A stretch of 64,000 nucleotides of DNA, from NCBI GenBank assembly GCA_934130405.1, contig CAKOXX010000004.1, forward strand, positions 14,386 through 78,385, written 5' to 3'. The position numbers and the translations under genes are program-made. Position 1 is the first letter of the stretch, and the number at the start of each line of letters is the position of its first letter. The notes below the pieces were generated by a model that was given only the letters and a program-made list of their open reading frames with translations, was not told the DNA's origin and did no database searches. This document shows positions 41,114 to 50,329 of the stretch, piece after piece. This DNA comes from an uncultured Bacilli bacterium. GTDB lineage: Bacteria > Bacillota_I > Bacilli_A > RF39 > UBA660.

Positions 41114-43921
41114 ATGGACAAAATAATAGTAAAAGGAGCAAGAGAAAATAATTTAAAAAATGTAAATATTGAACTTCCTAAAAATAAACTAATTGTTATG
41201 ACAGGACTTTCTGGAAGTGGAAAGAGTTCACTAGCCTTTGATACAATCTATGCTGAAGGACAAAGAAGATATGTGGAAAGTTTATCTGCCTATGCAAGAC
41301 AATTTTTGGGAGGTAGTGAAAAACCAGATGTAGATTCTATTGAAGGACTTTCTCCTGCTATTAGTATTGACCAAAAAACAACAAATAAAAATCCACGAAG
41401 CACAGTAGGGACAGTAACTGAAATATATGATTATTTAAGACTTTTATTTGCAAGAGTAGGGGTACCTTATTGTCCGACACATAATATTCCAATTAAAAGT
41501 CAAAGTGTGGAAGAAATAACAAATAAAATATTAGAATATGACGAAGGAACCAAAATAGTTTTATTAGCACCAGCTGTTTATGGTGAAAAAGGTACACATA
41601 AAGAATTACTTTCAGATTTAATGAGCGAAGGCTATATTCGTGTACGCATTAATGGTGAGATGTATGATTTATCAGAGAAGATAGAACTAGATAAAAATAA
41701 AAAGGATAATATTGAAGTAGTAGTTGATAGATTAGTACTTAAAGAAGGAATTAGAGGAAGACTTAGTGAAGGAATAGAAAATGCTTTAAAATTAGGACAC
41801 GGAAAAGTAGTAGTACAATTCAATCTATCTAAAGAATTAGTGTTTTCTGAAGACTTTGCTTGTCCTTATTGTGATTTTTCACTACCAGAGTTGGAACCGA
41901 GAATCTTTAGTTTTAATGCTCCATATGGTGCTTGTAAGGAATGTAAAGGTCTAGGAGTAAAGTTACAAATGGACCCGGATTTAGTAATTCCTAATAAAGA
42001 TTTGAGTTTAGAACAAGGAGCGATAGTAACATTAGGTGATGATACTGATGGAATATACTATAAAAAGTTAGAATGTCTTTGTAAACATTATAAAATTAGT
42101 ACTAAAAAACCATTTAAGAAACTAACTGATAGAGAAAAAGAGTTAATTCTTTATGGTAGTGATGAACCAATACTATTTGATTATAAATCTAAGAGTGGTA
42201 ATCATTTTCATCAAGTCGATTATTATGAAGGAATAATCAATAACTTGGAAAGAAGATATATGGAGACTACTAGCACTTGGATTAGAGAATGGTTAGAGAA
42301 GTTTATGATTGAACACACTTGTGAAGAATGTAAAGGTTCAAGACTTCAAGATAATGTTTTATCAGTTTTAGTTGGTGGAAAAAACATCTATGAATTAACC
42401 TGCATGAGTATAAAAGATTTAATACCATTCTTTACAGAATTAAAACTAGGAGAAGAACAATTAAAAATAGCAGACTTGTTATTAAAAGAAATCTTATCAA
42501 GATTAACCTTCTTAAGAAATGTTGGACTTGAGTATTTAACATTAGCAAGAAGTGCTGCTACTTTATCAGGCGGTGAAGCACAAAGAATTAGACTTGCTAC
42601 GCAAATAGGTTCAAGACTAACAGGTGTACTATATGTATTAGATGAACCAAGTATTGGCCTTCATCAAAGAGATAATGATAGACTGATTAAATCTTTACTA
42701 GAAATGCGTGATTTAGGTAATACTTTAATAGTAGTGGAACATGATACTGATACAATGTTAGCAGCTGACTATCTAGTTGATGTTGGACCTAAAGCAGGAG
42801 ATGAAGGTGGTAGGATAGTAGCTGCTGGAACCCCAGAAGAAGTGATGAAAAATGATAAAAGTATAACAGGACGTTATTTAAGTGGTAAAGAATGCATTGA
42901 AGTACCAAAAATAAGAAGAAAAGGCACTGGTAAATTCATAACTATTAAAGGAGCTCAAGAAAATAACTTAAAAAATATAACTGCTAAGATACCACTTGGA
43001 ACATTTACCTGTATAACAGGAGTAAGTGGAAGTGGAAAGAGTACTTTAATAAATGAAATATTAGTTAAAAGTGCAATGAACTATGTTTATCACAGTAAAT
43101 ATAAACCTGGTAAATGTGATAAAGTTTTAGGACTTGAAAACATTGATAAGATTGTTGATATTTCTCAGAGTCCGATAGGTCGTACACCAAGAAGTAATCC
43201 TGCTACTTATACAGGGGTATTTGATGATATAAGAGAACTATTTACTACTACTAAAGAAGCTAAAATGTTAGGTTACGAAAAAAATAGATTTTCTTTTAAT
43301 GTCAAAGGTGGAAGATGTGAAGCTTGTCGTGGAGATGGAGTTAAAAAGATAGAAATGCATTTCTTACCAGATGTTTATGTTCCTTGTGAAGTTTGTCATG
43401 GAACTCGTTATAATCAAGAGACTTTGAAAATAAAATATAAAGAGAAGAATATTGCTGATGTTTTAGATATGCGTGTACATGAAGCTTTAAAATTCTTCGA
43501 AAATCATAGTAAAATAAAAAATAAATTGCAAGTATTAGAAGATGTTGGATTAGGTTATGTTAAACTTGGTCAAAGTGCTCCAACCTTATCAGGAGGAGAA
43601 GCAGAACGAGTAAAACTTGCCAAAGAATTACAAAAGAAAGCAACTGGAAAAACCTTATTTGTATTAGATGAACCAACGACAGGTTTACATACTGATGATA
43701 TTAAGCGCTTGCTTGCAATTTTACAAAAAATAGTAGATAATAATGATACAGTAGTAGTGATTGAACACAACTTAGACGTAATAAAATGTGCTGATTATAT
43801 AATTGATTTAGGAAAAGAAGGTGGCGATTTAGGTGGAGAAATAATTGCTACTGGTACACCAGAAGAGATTAGTAAAGTTAAAGAATCTTATACGGGGGTA
43901 TTCCTAAAGAAAATTTTATAG
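41114..43921 (+). CDS. uvrA: excinuclease ABC subunit A
   Basis: 935 aa, full length. Two ABC ATPase halves: Walker A GLSGSGKSS at 31-39 and GVSGSGKST near 636-644; signatures LSGGEAQRI and LSGGEAERV; zinc modules CPYCDFSLPELEPRIFSF and CEACRGDGVKKIEMHF. Damage-sensing subunit of nucleotide excision repair. uvrB, its usual partner upstream in Bacillus, is not adjacent. Leads a run to whiA with gaps of 12 bases or less. Confidence 0.98.
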   Translation: MDKIIVKGARENNLKNVNIELPKNKLIVMTGLSGSGKSSLAFDTIYAEGQRRYVESLSAYARQFLGGSEKPDVDSIEGLSPAISIDQKTTNKNPRSTVGTVTEIYDYLRLLFARVGVPYCPTHNIPIKSQSVEEITNKILEYDEGTKIVLLAPAVYGEKGTHKELLSDLMSEGYIRVRINGEMYDLSEKIELDKNKKDNIEVVVDRLVLKEGIRGRLSEGIENALKLGHGKVVVQFNLSKELVFSEDFACPYCDFSLPELEPRIFSFNAPYGACKECKGLGVKLQMDPDLVIPNKDLSLEQGAIVTLGDDTDGIYYKKLECLCKHYKISTKKPFKKLTDREKELILYGSDEPILFDYKSKSGNHFHQVDYYEGIINNLERRYMETTSTWIREWLEKFMIEHTCEECKGSRLQDNVLSVLVGGKNIYELTCMSIKDLIPFFTELKLGEEQLKIADLLLKEILSRLTFLRNVGLEYLTLARSAATLSGGEAQRIRLATQIGSRLTGVLYVLDEPSIGLHQRDNDRLIKSLLEMRDLGNTLIVVEHDTDTMLAADYLVDVGPKAGDEGGRIVAAGTPEEVMKNDKSITGRYLSGKECIEVPKIRRKGTGKFITIKGAQENNLKNITAKIPLGTFTCITGVSGSGKSTLINEILVKSAMNYVYHSKYKPGKCDKVLGLENIDKIVDISQSPIGRTPRSNPATYTGVFDDIRELFTTTKEAKMLGYEKNRFSFNVKGGRCEACRGDGVKKIEMHFLPDVYVPCEVCHGTRYNQETLKIKYKEKNIADVLDMRVHEALKFFENHSKIKNKLQVLEDVGLGYVKLGQSAPTLSGGEAERVKLAKELQKKATGKTLFVLDEPTTGLHTDDIKRLLAILQKIVDNNDTVVVIEHNLDVIKCADYIIDLGKEGGDLGGEIIATGTPEEISKVKESYTGVFLKKIL

Positions 43922-43932
43922 GAGGAAAAAAA

Positions 43933-44358
43933 ATGAAAATTGTTGTCTTAGCTAAAGGAAAAGAAAGATTAAATAGAGCAATAGAGTGGCTATTATATTT
44001 TGTTTCTTATCTATTTGTTTTCTTTCTAGTAAGTAAACTATTTAAATCATTTTATATTGATAAAGTACATCCTTTGTTTTATAGTACCTTAGCAACCTTT
44101 ATTTTATATGTACTTAATAAAACGGTAAAACCAATATTAGTTAGTTTAACGATACCAATAACAGGTATTACTCTGGGTCTTTTTTACCCTTTTATTAACT
44201 TGTTTGTTTTAAAACTAACAGATTGGATTTTAGGTAGTCATTTTGATTTGAATGACTTTTGGGTAGCACTTGTTATATCTATTCTTATTTCTGTTATGAA
44301 TTTTGTAATGGAAGATGTAATAATTGCTCCTTTGATTAGGAGATTTAAAAATGAATAG
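43933..44358 (+). CDS. yvlD: phage-holin-superfamily 4 membrane protein (YvlD-like)
   Basis: 141 aa with four membrane helices. The PF04020 pattern is LNKTVKPILVSLTIPITGIT, LFYPFINLFVLKLTDW and FDLNDFWVALVISI. Despite the family name these are chromosomal membrane proteins of unknown role. In Bacillus yvlD lies between uvrA and hprK-lgt; here lgt follows with an 8-base overlap and hprK is missing. Confidence 0.88.
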   Translation: MKIVVLAKGKERLNRAIEWLLYFVSYLFVFFLVSKLFKSFYIDKVHPLFYSTLATFILYVLNKTVKPILVSLTIPITGITLGLFYPFINLFVLKLTDWILGSHFDLNDFWVALVISILISVMNFVMEDVIIAPLIRRFKNE

Positions 44359-45151
44359 AGTTTTTTTAGACCTTGGATTTATTAAAATTTATTACTATAC
44401 AATTTTCATTTTTTTTGCAATTATTTCTGCTTGCTTACTTATATTTAAAGAAGCAAAAAAACAAAATATTGATAAAGATTTTTTAATAAATACTATTTAT
44501 TATGTAATTATTTTAGGAATAATTGGCGCAAGAGCTTATTATGTGTTATTTGAATGGTCTTACTATGTAAAAAATCCATTAGAGATATTTGCTGTTTGGA
44601 ATGGTGGCCTTGCTATTCATGGTGGAATAATAGCTGGTTTATTGTTTATAATATATTACTGTCGTAAGAATAAAATTTCTAGTTTGAAATTTTTAGACAT
44701 AGTAGTAGTAGGTCTTATTTTAGCCCAAGCAATTGGAAGATGGGGTAATTTCTTTAATCAGGAAGCCTATGGAGCTCTTACTACTAAACAAGAATTAATG
44801 AATCTTCATCTACCAACATTTATTATAAATGGAATGTATATAAATGGAAATTATTATCAACCAACATTTTTATATGAATCATTGTTTGATTTCATAGGAT
44901 TTTTAATGCTATTCTTTATTAGATTTTATCCATATTTAAAAGTAGGATTTTTAACGGGCTTTTACTTGATTTGGTATGGTGTGTCAAGATTCTTTATTGA
45001 AGGAATGCGTGGCGATAGTCTAATGCTTGGAAACTTTAAAATGGCACAGATAATATCGATAATAATGATAATTTGTGGTATTTATTTATGCTTTATAAAA
45101 AATATTAAAAAAAGAAAACTAGAAAATCTATATCATAAGGAGGATTTTTAA
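44351..45151 (+). CDS. lgt: prolipoprotein diacylglyceryl transferase
   Basis: 266 aa, seven membrane helices. Signature GRWGNFFNQEAYG with the essential Arg, plus AVWNGGLAIHGGIIAG and VSRFFIEGMRGDSLML. Transfers diacylglycerol from phosphatidylglycerol to the lipobox Cys of prolipoproteins. Overlaps the YvlD gene and is followed one base later by trxB. Confidence 0.97.
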   Translation: MNRVFLDLGFIKIYYYTIFIFFAIISACLLIFKEAKKQNIDKDFLINTIYYVIILGIIGARAYYVLFEWSYYVKNPLEIFAVWNGGLAIHGGIIAGLLFIIYYCRKNKISSLKFLDIVVVGLILAQAIGRWGNFFNQEAYGALTTKQELMNLHLPTFIINGMYINGNYYQPTFLYESLFDFIGFLMLFFIRFYPYLKVGFLTGFYLIWYGVSRFFIEGMRGDSLMLGNFKMAQIISIIMIICGIYLCFIKNIKKRKLENLYHKEDF

Positions 45152-45152
45152 T

Positions 45153-46043
45153 ATGAAATATGATGTTTTAATAATTGGTTGTGGAGTAGCTGGAATGACT
45201 GCTGCTATTTATTTAAAAAGAAGCGGCATTTCTTGTGCTATTTTTGAATCATCTATGCCTGGAGGACAAATTGTATCAAACGATAAAATAGAAAATTATC
45301 CGGGATTTTCTTCAGTATCGGGAAGTGATTTGGCAATTTCAATTTTAAATCAAGTCAAAGAATTAGAAATACCCGTTATTTTTGAAAAAGTTGAGAAAGT
45401 AAATGATAACCAGGAAGTAAAAGAAGTGGTTACAGATAAAAATACTTATACTAGTTCAAAAATAATAATTGCTACTGGAAGAAAATCAAAAAAATTAAAT
45501 GTTTTATTTGAAGATAAATATCTTAATCACGGTTTAAGCTTTTGTGCTGTTTGTGATGGTAATCTATATAAAGATAAAGATGTAGTAGTAATTGGTGGAG
45601 GTGATAGTGCCTTTGAATCTGCTAATTATTTAAGTCATCTTGCTAAAAGTGTTACTTTATTACATAGAAGAGAAGAATTTAGAGCTAAGAAAAGCTTAGT
45701 AGATAAAGTTGAAAATCTAGATAATGTTTCCTTTGTTTTAGGAGAAGTAGTATCTTTCTTGGGAGAAGATAATTTAACAGGAATAAAATTAAAAGACGAA
45801 AGAGTTATTGATTGTGATGCTGTATTTGTTTGTATTGGTCAAATACCAAATACTGAATTTTTAAGTGACTTAAATATATTATCAAAAGATAGTTATATTG
45901 AAGTAGATAATAATTTTGAGACAAAAATAAAAGGAATATATGCAATTGGTGATTGTGTATTTAAACCACACTATCAAATTGTGATTGCTATGAGTGAAGC
46001 AGCAAGATGTGCCTTGAACGTAAGGAGTGAGTTAAGTGAATAA
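45153..46043 (+). CDS. trxB: thioredoxin reductase
   Basis: 296 aa, slightly shorter than the usual ~310. FAD motif GCGVAGMTAAIYLKRSG at 8-24, redox disulfide CAVCDG in the middle, NADPH motif GGGDSAFESA and C-terminal YAIGDC. Passes electrons from NADPH to thioredoxin. Overlaps yvcK by 8 bases; SD AAGGAGG before its ATG. Confidence 0.96.
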   Translation: MKYDVLIIGCGVAGMTAAIYLKRSGISCAIFESSMPGGQIVSNDKIENYPGFSSVSGSDLAISILNQVKELEIPVIFEKVEKVNDNQEVKEVVTDKNTYTSSKIIIATGRKSKKLNVLFEDKYLNHGLSFCAVCDGNLYKDKDVVVIGGGDSAFESANYLSHLAKSVTLLHRREEFRAKKSLVDKVENLDNVSFVLGEVVSFLGEDNLTGIKLKDERVIDCDAVFVCIGQIPNTEFLSDLNILSKDSYIEVDNNFETKIKGIYAIGDCVFKPHYQIVIAMSEAARCALNVRSELSE

Positions 46044-46986
46044 AAAAGTAGTAGTTTTAGGCGGAGGAAAGGGAATATCTTATTTACTTGCAGGACTTAA
46101 AGATTTTCCTCTTGATATTACAGCAGTTATTACTGTAGCAGATAATGGAAAGAGTACAGGTAAATTAAGAGAAGAATTTCATATTCCTGCTGTAGGAGAT
46201 GTTAGAAAAGTTATAACTAGTATGTCAGGTAGTGATGAAAATATTAAGAAAATGTTAGAATATCGTTTTCATACTACTAGTGACTTAGATGGACATGCTT
46301 TAGGAAACTTAATTCTTACTTCTTTATTAGATATAACTGGAAGTTTAAAGGCGTCTATTGAAGAATTATCAATCTTATTAGATGTTAAAAGTAAAATTCT
46401 TCCTTTAACTGAAGATGAAAATATTACTTTGATGGGTGAAGCAACTGATGGCTCTATAATAGAGGGAGAAGAAATGATTACAAAATCTCCAAAGAAAATA
46501 AAAAGATTGTTTTATAAAGAAGAACCAAATGTATTAAAAGATGTAATAGCTGCTATCAATGAAGCTGACCTAGTTTTGCTAAGCATGGGAAGTTTATATA
46601 CATCTATCTTTCCAAATTTGTTATCCAAAAAAGTAATTGAAGCTTTAGACAAAACTAAATCTCCTATTATGTATGTTTGTAATATAGTTACTCAACCAGG
46701 AGAAACAGATAATTTTACAGTTAGTGACCATGTTAACTTGATAAATGAATACTTGGGTGAACATAAACTAGATGCTGTTATTGCTTCTAATTCTCCAATT
46801 TCTAAAGAAATGGCTGAAAAGTATGCTTGTGAGGAAAGAAAAGACCCTGTAAAGATAGATTATGCAGTGTTAAAGTCATTAGATGTAGAATTTATTGAAG
46901 CGGATTTATTAACGATTGCTGATAATACTTTGAAGCATCATAGTCAAAAACTTAGTTCATTAATATTCTCCTATTTAATGAGGTGA
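46036..46986 (+). CDS. yvcK: gluconeogenesis factor / wall regulator YvcK (GlmR)
   Basis: 316 aa CofD-like fold. Opens KVVVLGGGKGISYLLAGLKD; ADNGKSTGKLR and PAVGDVRK form the nucleotide-sugar site, with DGHALGNLIL. Binds UDP-GlcNAc in Bacillus and steers carbon into wall precursors. GTG start after AAGGAGTGAG within the trxB end. RapZ (YvcJ), normally just before it, is absent, while yvcK-whiA remains. Confidence 0.95.
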   Translation: MNKKVVVLGGGKGISYLLAGLKDFPLDITAVITVADNGKSTGKLREEFHIPAVGDVRKVITSMSGSDENIKKMLEYRFHTTSDLDGHALGNLILTSLLDITGSLKASIEELSILLDVKSKILPLTEDENITLMGEATDGSIIEGEEMITKSPKKIKRLFYKEEPNVLKDVIAAINEADLVLLSMGSLYTSIFPNLLSKKVIEALDKTKSPIMYVCNIVTQPGETDNFTVSDHVNLINEYLGEHKLDAVIASNSPISKEMAEKYACEERKDPVKIDYAVLKSLDVEFIEADLLTIADNTLKHHSQKLSSLIFSYLMR

Positions 46987-46991
46987 TAATT

Positions 46992-47903
46992 ATGTCTTTT
47001 ACAACTAAAGTTAAAGAAGAAATTGTAAATAAAAAATTAGCAGAAACAGAAAACTATTCCATATTAGCTGGTTTTGTTCGGAACAATGCAACTTGGAATG
47101 ATGATAAATTGGAATTAATCAATGAAAATGAAAAGATAATAAATTATTTTAAAAATATTCTTGATATGTTCAAAGAAATAAAATATGTAGAATATGCCAA
47201 AGACAGTAATAATTTTTCTAAAAATAATTTACATATCCTAGAAATTGTTGAAGGAAGCTCTTTTCTTTTGGATTTAGTTGCATATAAAAAAGAAGTACCA
47301 CCTGATTATTTCTTTGATGGAAAATTAGAAACAAAAGCATATTTAAAAGGAGTGTTTTTAAATGGAGGAAGTATAAATGATCCTAAAACCTCTAGATATC
47401 ATATGGAAATATTAATTGATTATCCAGAAGAAGCTGTTTTTGTTCAAAAAGTGTTAAACTCTTATAATCTAAATATTAAAATGTTAAATAGAGATCGTAG
47501 TTATATGCTTTATTTGAAAGAAGCTGAGAAGATAAGTGATTTTCTAAAAATAGTAGATGCTAATAATTCAGTCTTATATTATGAAGATGTAAGAATTTAT
47601 CGGGATAAAAAGAACCAAACTAATAGATTAAATAATTGTGAACAAGCTAATACTGATAGAATTATTGCTAGTGCTTTAGAACAACTTAATCAAATAGAAA
47701 TCCTAAAGAAAAATAATGCTATAGATTTACTTGATGACAAAACAAAAGAAGCTCTTTATTATCGTGAAAAATATAAAGAAGCTTCCTTAAAAGAATTAAG
47801 TGAAAAAATAGCTGTTGAGACAGGAAGATTTATATCTAAATCAGGTCTTAATCATCGCTTTCGAAAAATAAAAGAATTAGCATCAAAGTTTATGATTGAT
47901 TAG
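46992..47903 (+). CDS. whiA: DNA-binding protein WhiA
   Basis: 303 aa. N-terminal LAGLIDADG-homing-endonuclease-like fold (degenerate; [17 protein letters not shown]), C-terminal helix-turn-helix ([21 protein letters not shown]). In Bacillus it affects cell division and chromosome segregation. Start ATG after AGGTGAT. Its end overlaps the convergent clpP gene by 14 bases with no terminator between. Confidence 0.95.
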   Translation: MSFTTKVKEEIVNKKLAETENYSILAGFVRNNATWNDDKLELINENEKIINYFKNILDMFKEIKYVEYAKDSNNFSKNNLHILEIVEGSSFLLDLVAYKKEVPPDYFFDGKLETKAYLKGVFLNGGSINDPKTSRYHMEILIDYPEEAVFVQKVLNSYNLNIKMLNRDRSYMLYLKEAEKISDFLKIVDANNSVLYYEDVRIYRDKKNQTNRLNNCEQANTDRIIASALEQLNQIEILKKNNAIDLLDDKTKEALYYREKYKEASLKELSEKIAVETGRFISKSGLNHRFRKIKELASKFMID

Positions 47904-48471
47904 TGAGAATTTTATCAATTAAACCATAGTCTTTAGCATTATCGGCACTTAAATAATTATCTCTATCAGTGTCATTTTCAATTTGCTTAATAGATTTACC
48001 TGTATTTTTAGCAAGTATATCATTAAGCTTTTTCTTTGTATTTAAAATATGTTCTGCCGCTATTTTTATTTCTGTTGCTTGTCCACTAGCTCCACCAAGT
48101 GGTTGATGAATCATCACCTCACTATTAGGAAGAGCATAGCGCTTCCCTTTTTTACCACTTGATAGTAAAAAAGCAGCCATCGATGCAGCTATACCAAGAC
48201 AAATGGTAGAAACATCACTCTTTATGAAATTCATTGTATCATAAATGGCAAAGCCAGAAGTAACATTACCTCCCGGAGAATTAATATAAATAGAAATATC
48301 ATCATGACTTAATGAATCAAGATATAGTAATTCTGCTACTACAGTATTAGCTAGATTATCATCGATTTCTCCTGATAAAAGAATAATTCTATTTTTTAAT
48401 AATCTAGAAAATATATCATAACTTCGCTCTCCACCAACTTCTTTATCTACTATCATAGGAATTAAACTCAT
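47890..48471 (-). CDS. clpP: ATP-dependent Clp protease proteolytic subunit
   Basis: 193 aa. Catalytic triad visible at the textbook positions: Ser97 ([10 protein letters not shown]), His122 (MIHQPLGG), Asp171 (TDRDNYLSA). Forms the two-ring chamber used by ClpX/ClpC ATPases. Inner ATG chosen for SD distance (AGGA about 10 bases upstream). In Bacillus crh sits between whiA and clpP; here clpP faces whiA directly on the other strand. Confidence 0.97.
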   Translation of the reverse strand: MSLIPMIVDKEVGGERSYDIFSRLLKNRIILLSGEIDDNLANTVVAELLYLDSLSHDDISIYINSPGGNVTSGFAIYDTMNFIKSDVSTICLGIAASMAAFLLSSGKKGKRYALPNSEVMIHQPLGGASGQATEIKIAAEHILNTKKKLNDILAKNTGKSIKQIENDTDRDNYLSADNAKDYGLIDKILTNQS

Positions 48472-48575
48472 TATTATCATTTCCTTTCCAATATTGCTAT
48501 CTAAAATTACTATATCCAGTTATAGAAATAAATATTCTCTAAATTAAACTTTATATTTTGCGAATAATTTACAAA

Positions 48576-48604
48576 TTTACATTATAAACTTAAAATGATA
48601 TAAT
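48576..48604 (+). promoter_or_regulatory. promoter of the TGS/uridine-kinase-like gene
   Basis: TTTACA, 17 bp, TATAAT with extended TG-A. Confidence 0.75.
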
Positions 48605-48629
48605 GAATTAAGAATAAGAAGGTGGATTA

Positions 48630-50285
48630 ATGATAGAAGATGTTAAAGTTGTTATAAATGGAAAAAAAACAAAAGTTCCGATGGGAACAACTTTATTACA
48701 ACTTAGTAAAAATTATACAAGTGACTATAGATTTCCTATCATAATAGCAAGAGTAGATAATACTTATCGTGAGCTTAGTTATGCTATTCATGATGAATGT
48801 AATATTGAATTTTTTGATTTGAATTCAAGAGTTGGAAATAGAACGCATATAGCAGGTTTAACTTTTTTACTATTGGTTGCTGTTAAAGAATTATATGGTG
48901 AGAAAGCAAATATTATAGTACAACACTCTTTAGATAAAGGTATCTATATAGAAACAACATTTCCAATTAGTGAAACATTAGTAAAATCAATTGCTAAAAA
49001 AATGGTTCAATTAGTAGAACAGAATTTAGATATAACTAAAGTTAGTGTTGAAAGAATAAGTGCCATTAAATATTTTGAAGCAATTAAAGATGAAGCAAAA
49101 GCCAATATCATGAAATATAATACTAATACCTATATAACCTTATATAGACTTGGTAGTTACTATAATTATTTTTATCATTATATGCCAACCTCAACGGGAC
49201 TTTTAAAAGATTTTAAATTAACTTATTTAAATGATAATGGTTTTATTTTACAATTTCCAACGGTGTACTCTAAAAATATGATAAGTGAATATCAACATCA
49301 TCCAAATATGTTTAAAGTCTTTAAAGAATGTCATGATTGGGCAAAACTTATGCACGTTTCTAATCTTTCAGAATTAAATAGTATTGTTTCAAAAGGCCAA
49401 GTTGAAGATTTAATAAGGATAGATGAGACATTGCAAAGTAATAGATTATTAGAAGTTGCTAAGACAATAGTTGCTAATAAAAAAGATAAAAAAATTATTT
49501 TACTAGCAGGACCTTCATCAAGTGGAAAGACAACAACTACTAGAAAGTTATGTATGTTCTTAAGAAGTTTTGGATTGAATCCTAAAATGTTAAGTATGGA
49601 TGATTACTTTGTGGAAAGAGATAAAACACCAGTAGATGAAAATGGTGAAAAAGATTATGAATGTTTTGAAGCAGTTGATCATCAATTACTTACCGAACAA
49701 GTAGCTTTATTATTAAAAGGAGAAACAGTAAAAACACCGGTATATAGTTTTATTGAAGGAAGTAAAGAATTTATTCGCGAATTGAAACTTGAAAAAAATG
49801 ATATTCTTTTGATAGAAGGAATACATGCATTAAATCCAAAAGTGTTAGATACAATTCCTGCTAAGAATAAATATAAAATATACTTATCTGCTTTAACAGA
49901 ACTTAATATAGATTCTCATAATCGTTTTTCTACCACAGATAATCGCCTTTTAAGACGGATAATTAGGGATAGTAGAACTAGGGGATATGATGTAGTTGAT
50001 ACTATTGCTATTTGGCCTAAAGTAAGAGCAGGTGAAGAAAAATACATTTTTCCATACCAAGATGAAGCAGATTCTACAATTAATACAGCACTTATCTATG
50101 AGCTTGGTGTGTTAAAAACTTACGTTGAACCATTACTATATTCAGTAGATGAAGATTCTATTTATTATGATGAAGCTAAAAGATTATTAAATTTATTTAG
50201 ATTAATATTACCAATACCAAGTGAAGCAATACCAGCAGACTCTATCTTAAGAGAATTTGTTGGTGGAAGTTGCTTTCATGAATAA
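48630..50285 (+). CDS. nucleoside (uridine) kinase-like protein with N-terminal TGS and ThrRS-like domains
   Basis: 551 aa. TGS domain ~1-65, a threonyl-tRNA-synthetase second-domain-like region ~70-230 and a P-loop kinase ~285-500 with Walker A AGPSSSGKTTTT near 293-304 and DDYFVERDKTPVDENGEKDY. Such fusions are common in Firmicutes and annotated as nucleoside or uridine kinases; the substrate is not proven. Own promoter; ends at a bidirectional terminator shared with phosphoketolase. Confidence 0.88.
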   Translation: MIEDVKVVINGKKTKVPMGTTLLQLSKNYTSDYRFPIIIARVDNTYRELSYAIHDECNIEFFDLNSRVGNRTHIAGLTFLLLVAVKELYGEKANIIVQHSLDKGIYIETTFPISETLVKSIAKKMVQLVEQNLDITKVSVERISAIKYFEAIKDEAKANIMKYNTNTYITLYRLGSYYNYFYHYMPTSTGLLKDFKLTYLNDNGFILQFPTVYSKNMISEYQHHPNMFKVFKECHDWAKLMHVSNLSELNSIVSKGQVEDLIRIDETLQSNRLLEVAKTIVANKKDKKIILLAGPSSSGKTTTTRKLCMFLRSFGLNPKMLSMDDYFVERDKTPVDENGEKDYECFEAVDHQLLTEQVALLLKGETVKTPVYSFIEGSKEFIRELKLEKNDILLIEGIHALNPKVLDTIPAKNKYKIYLSALTELNIDSHNRFSTTDNRLLRRIIRDSRTRGYDVVDTIAIWPKVRAGEEKYIFPYQDEADSTINTALIYELGVLKTYVEPLLYSVDEDSIYYDEAKRLLNLFRLILPIPSEAIPADSILREFVGGSCFHE

Positions 50286-50329
50286 AAAATCTATTAGGGA
50301 AAGACTTATTCTCTAATAGATTTTTCTTT
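50284..50329. terminator. bidirectional terminator between the kinase-like gene and xfp
   Basis: AAAAATCTATTAG / CTAATAGATTTTT, 13-bp stem, with A's left and T's right, serving both convergent genes. Confidence 0.9.

Noticed and set aside
43933..44358. Prophage holin
   Set aside because: The family name is misleading; the gene sits in the conserved uvrA-lgt operon with no phage genes nearby.
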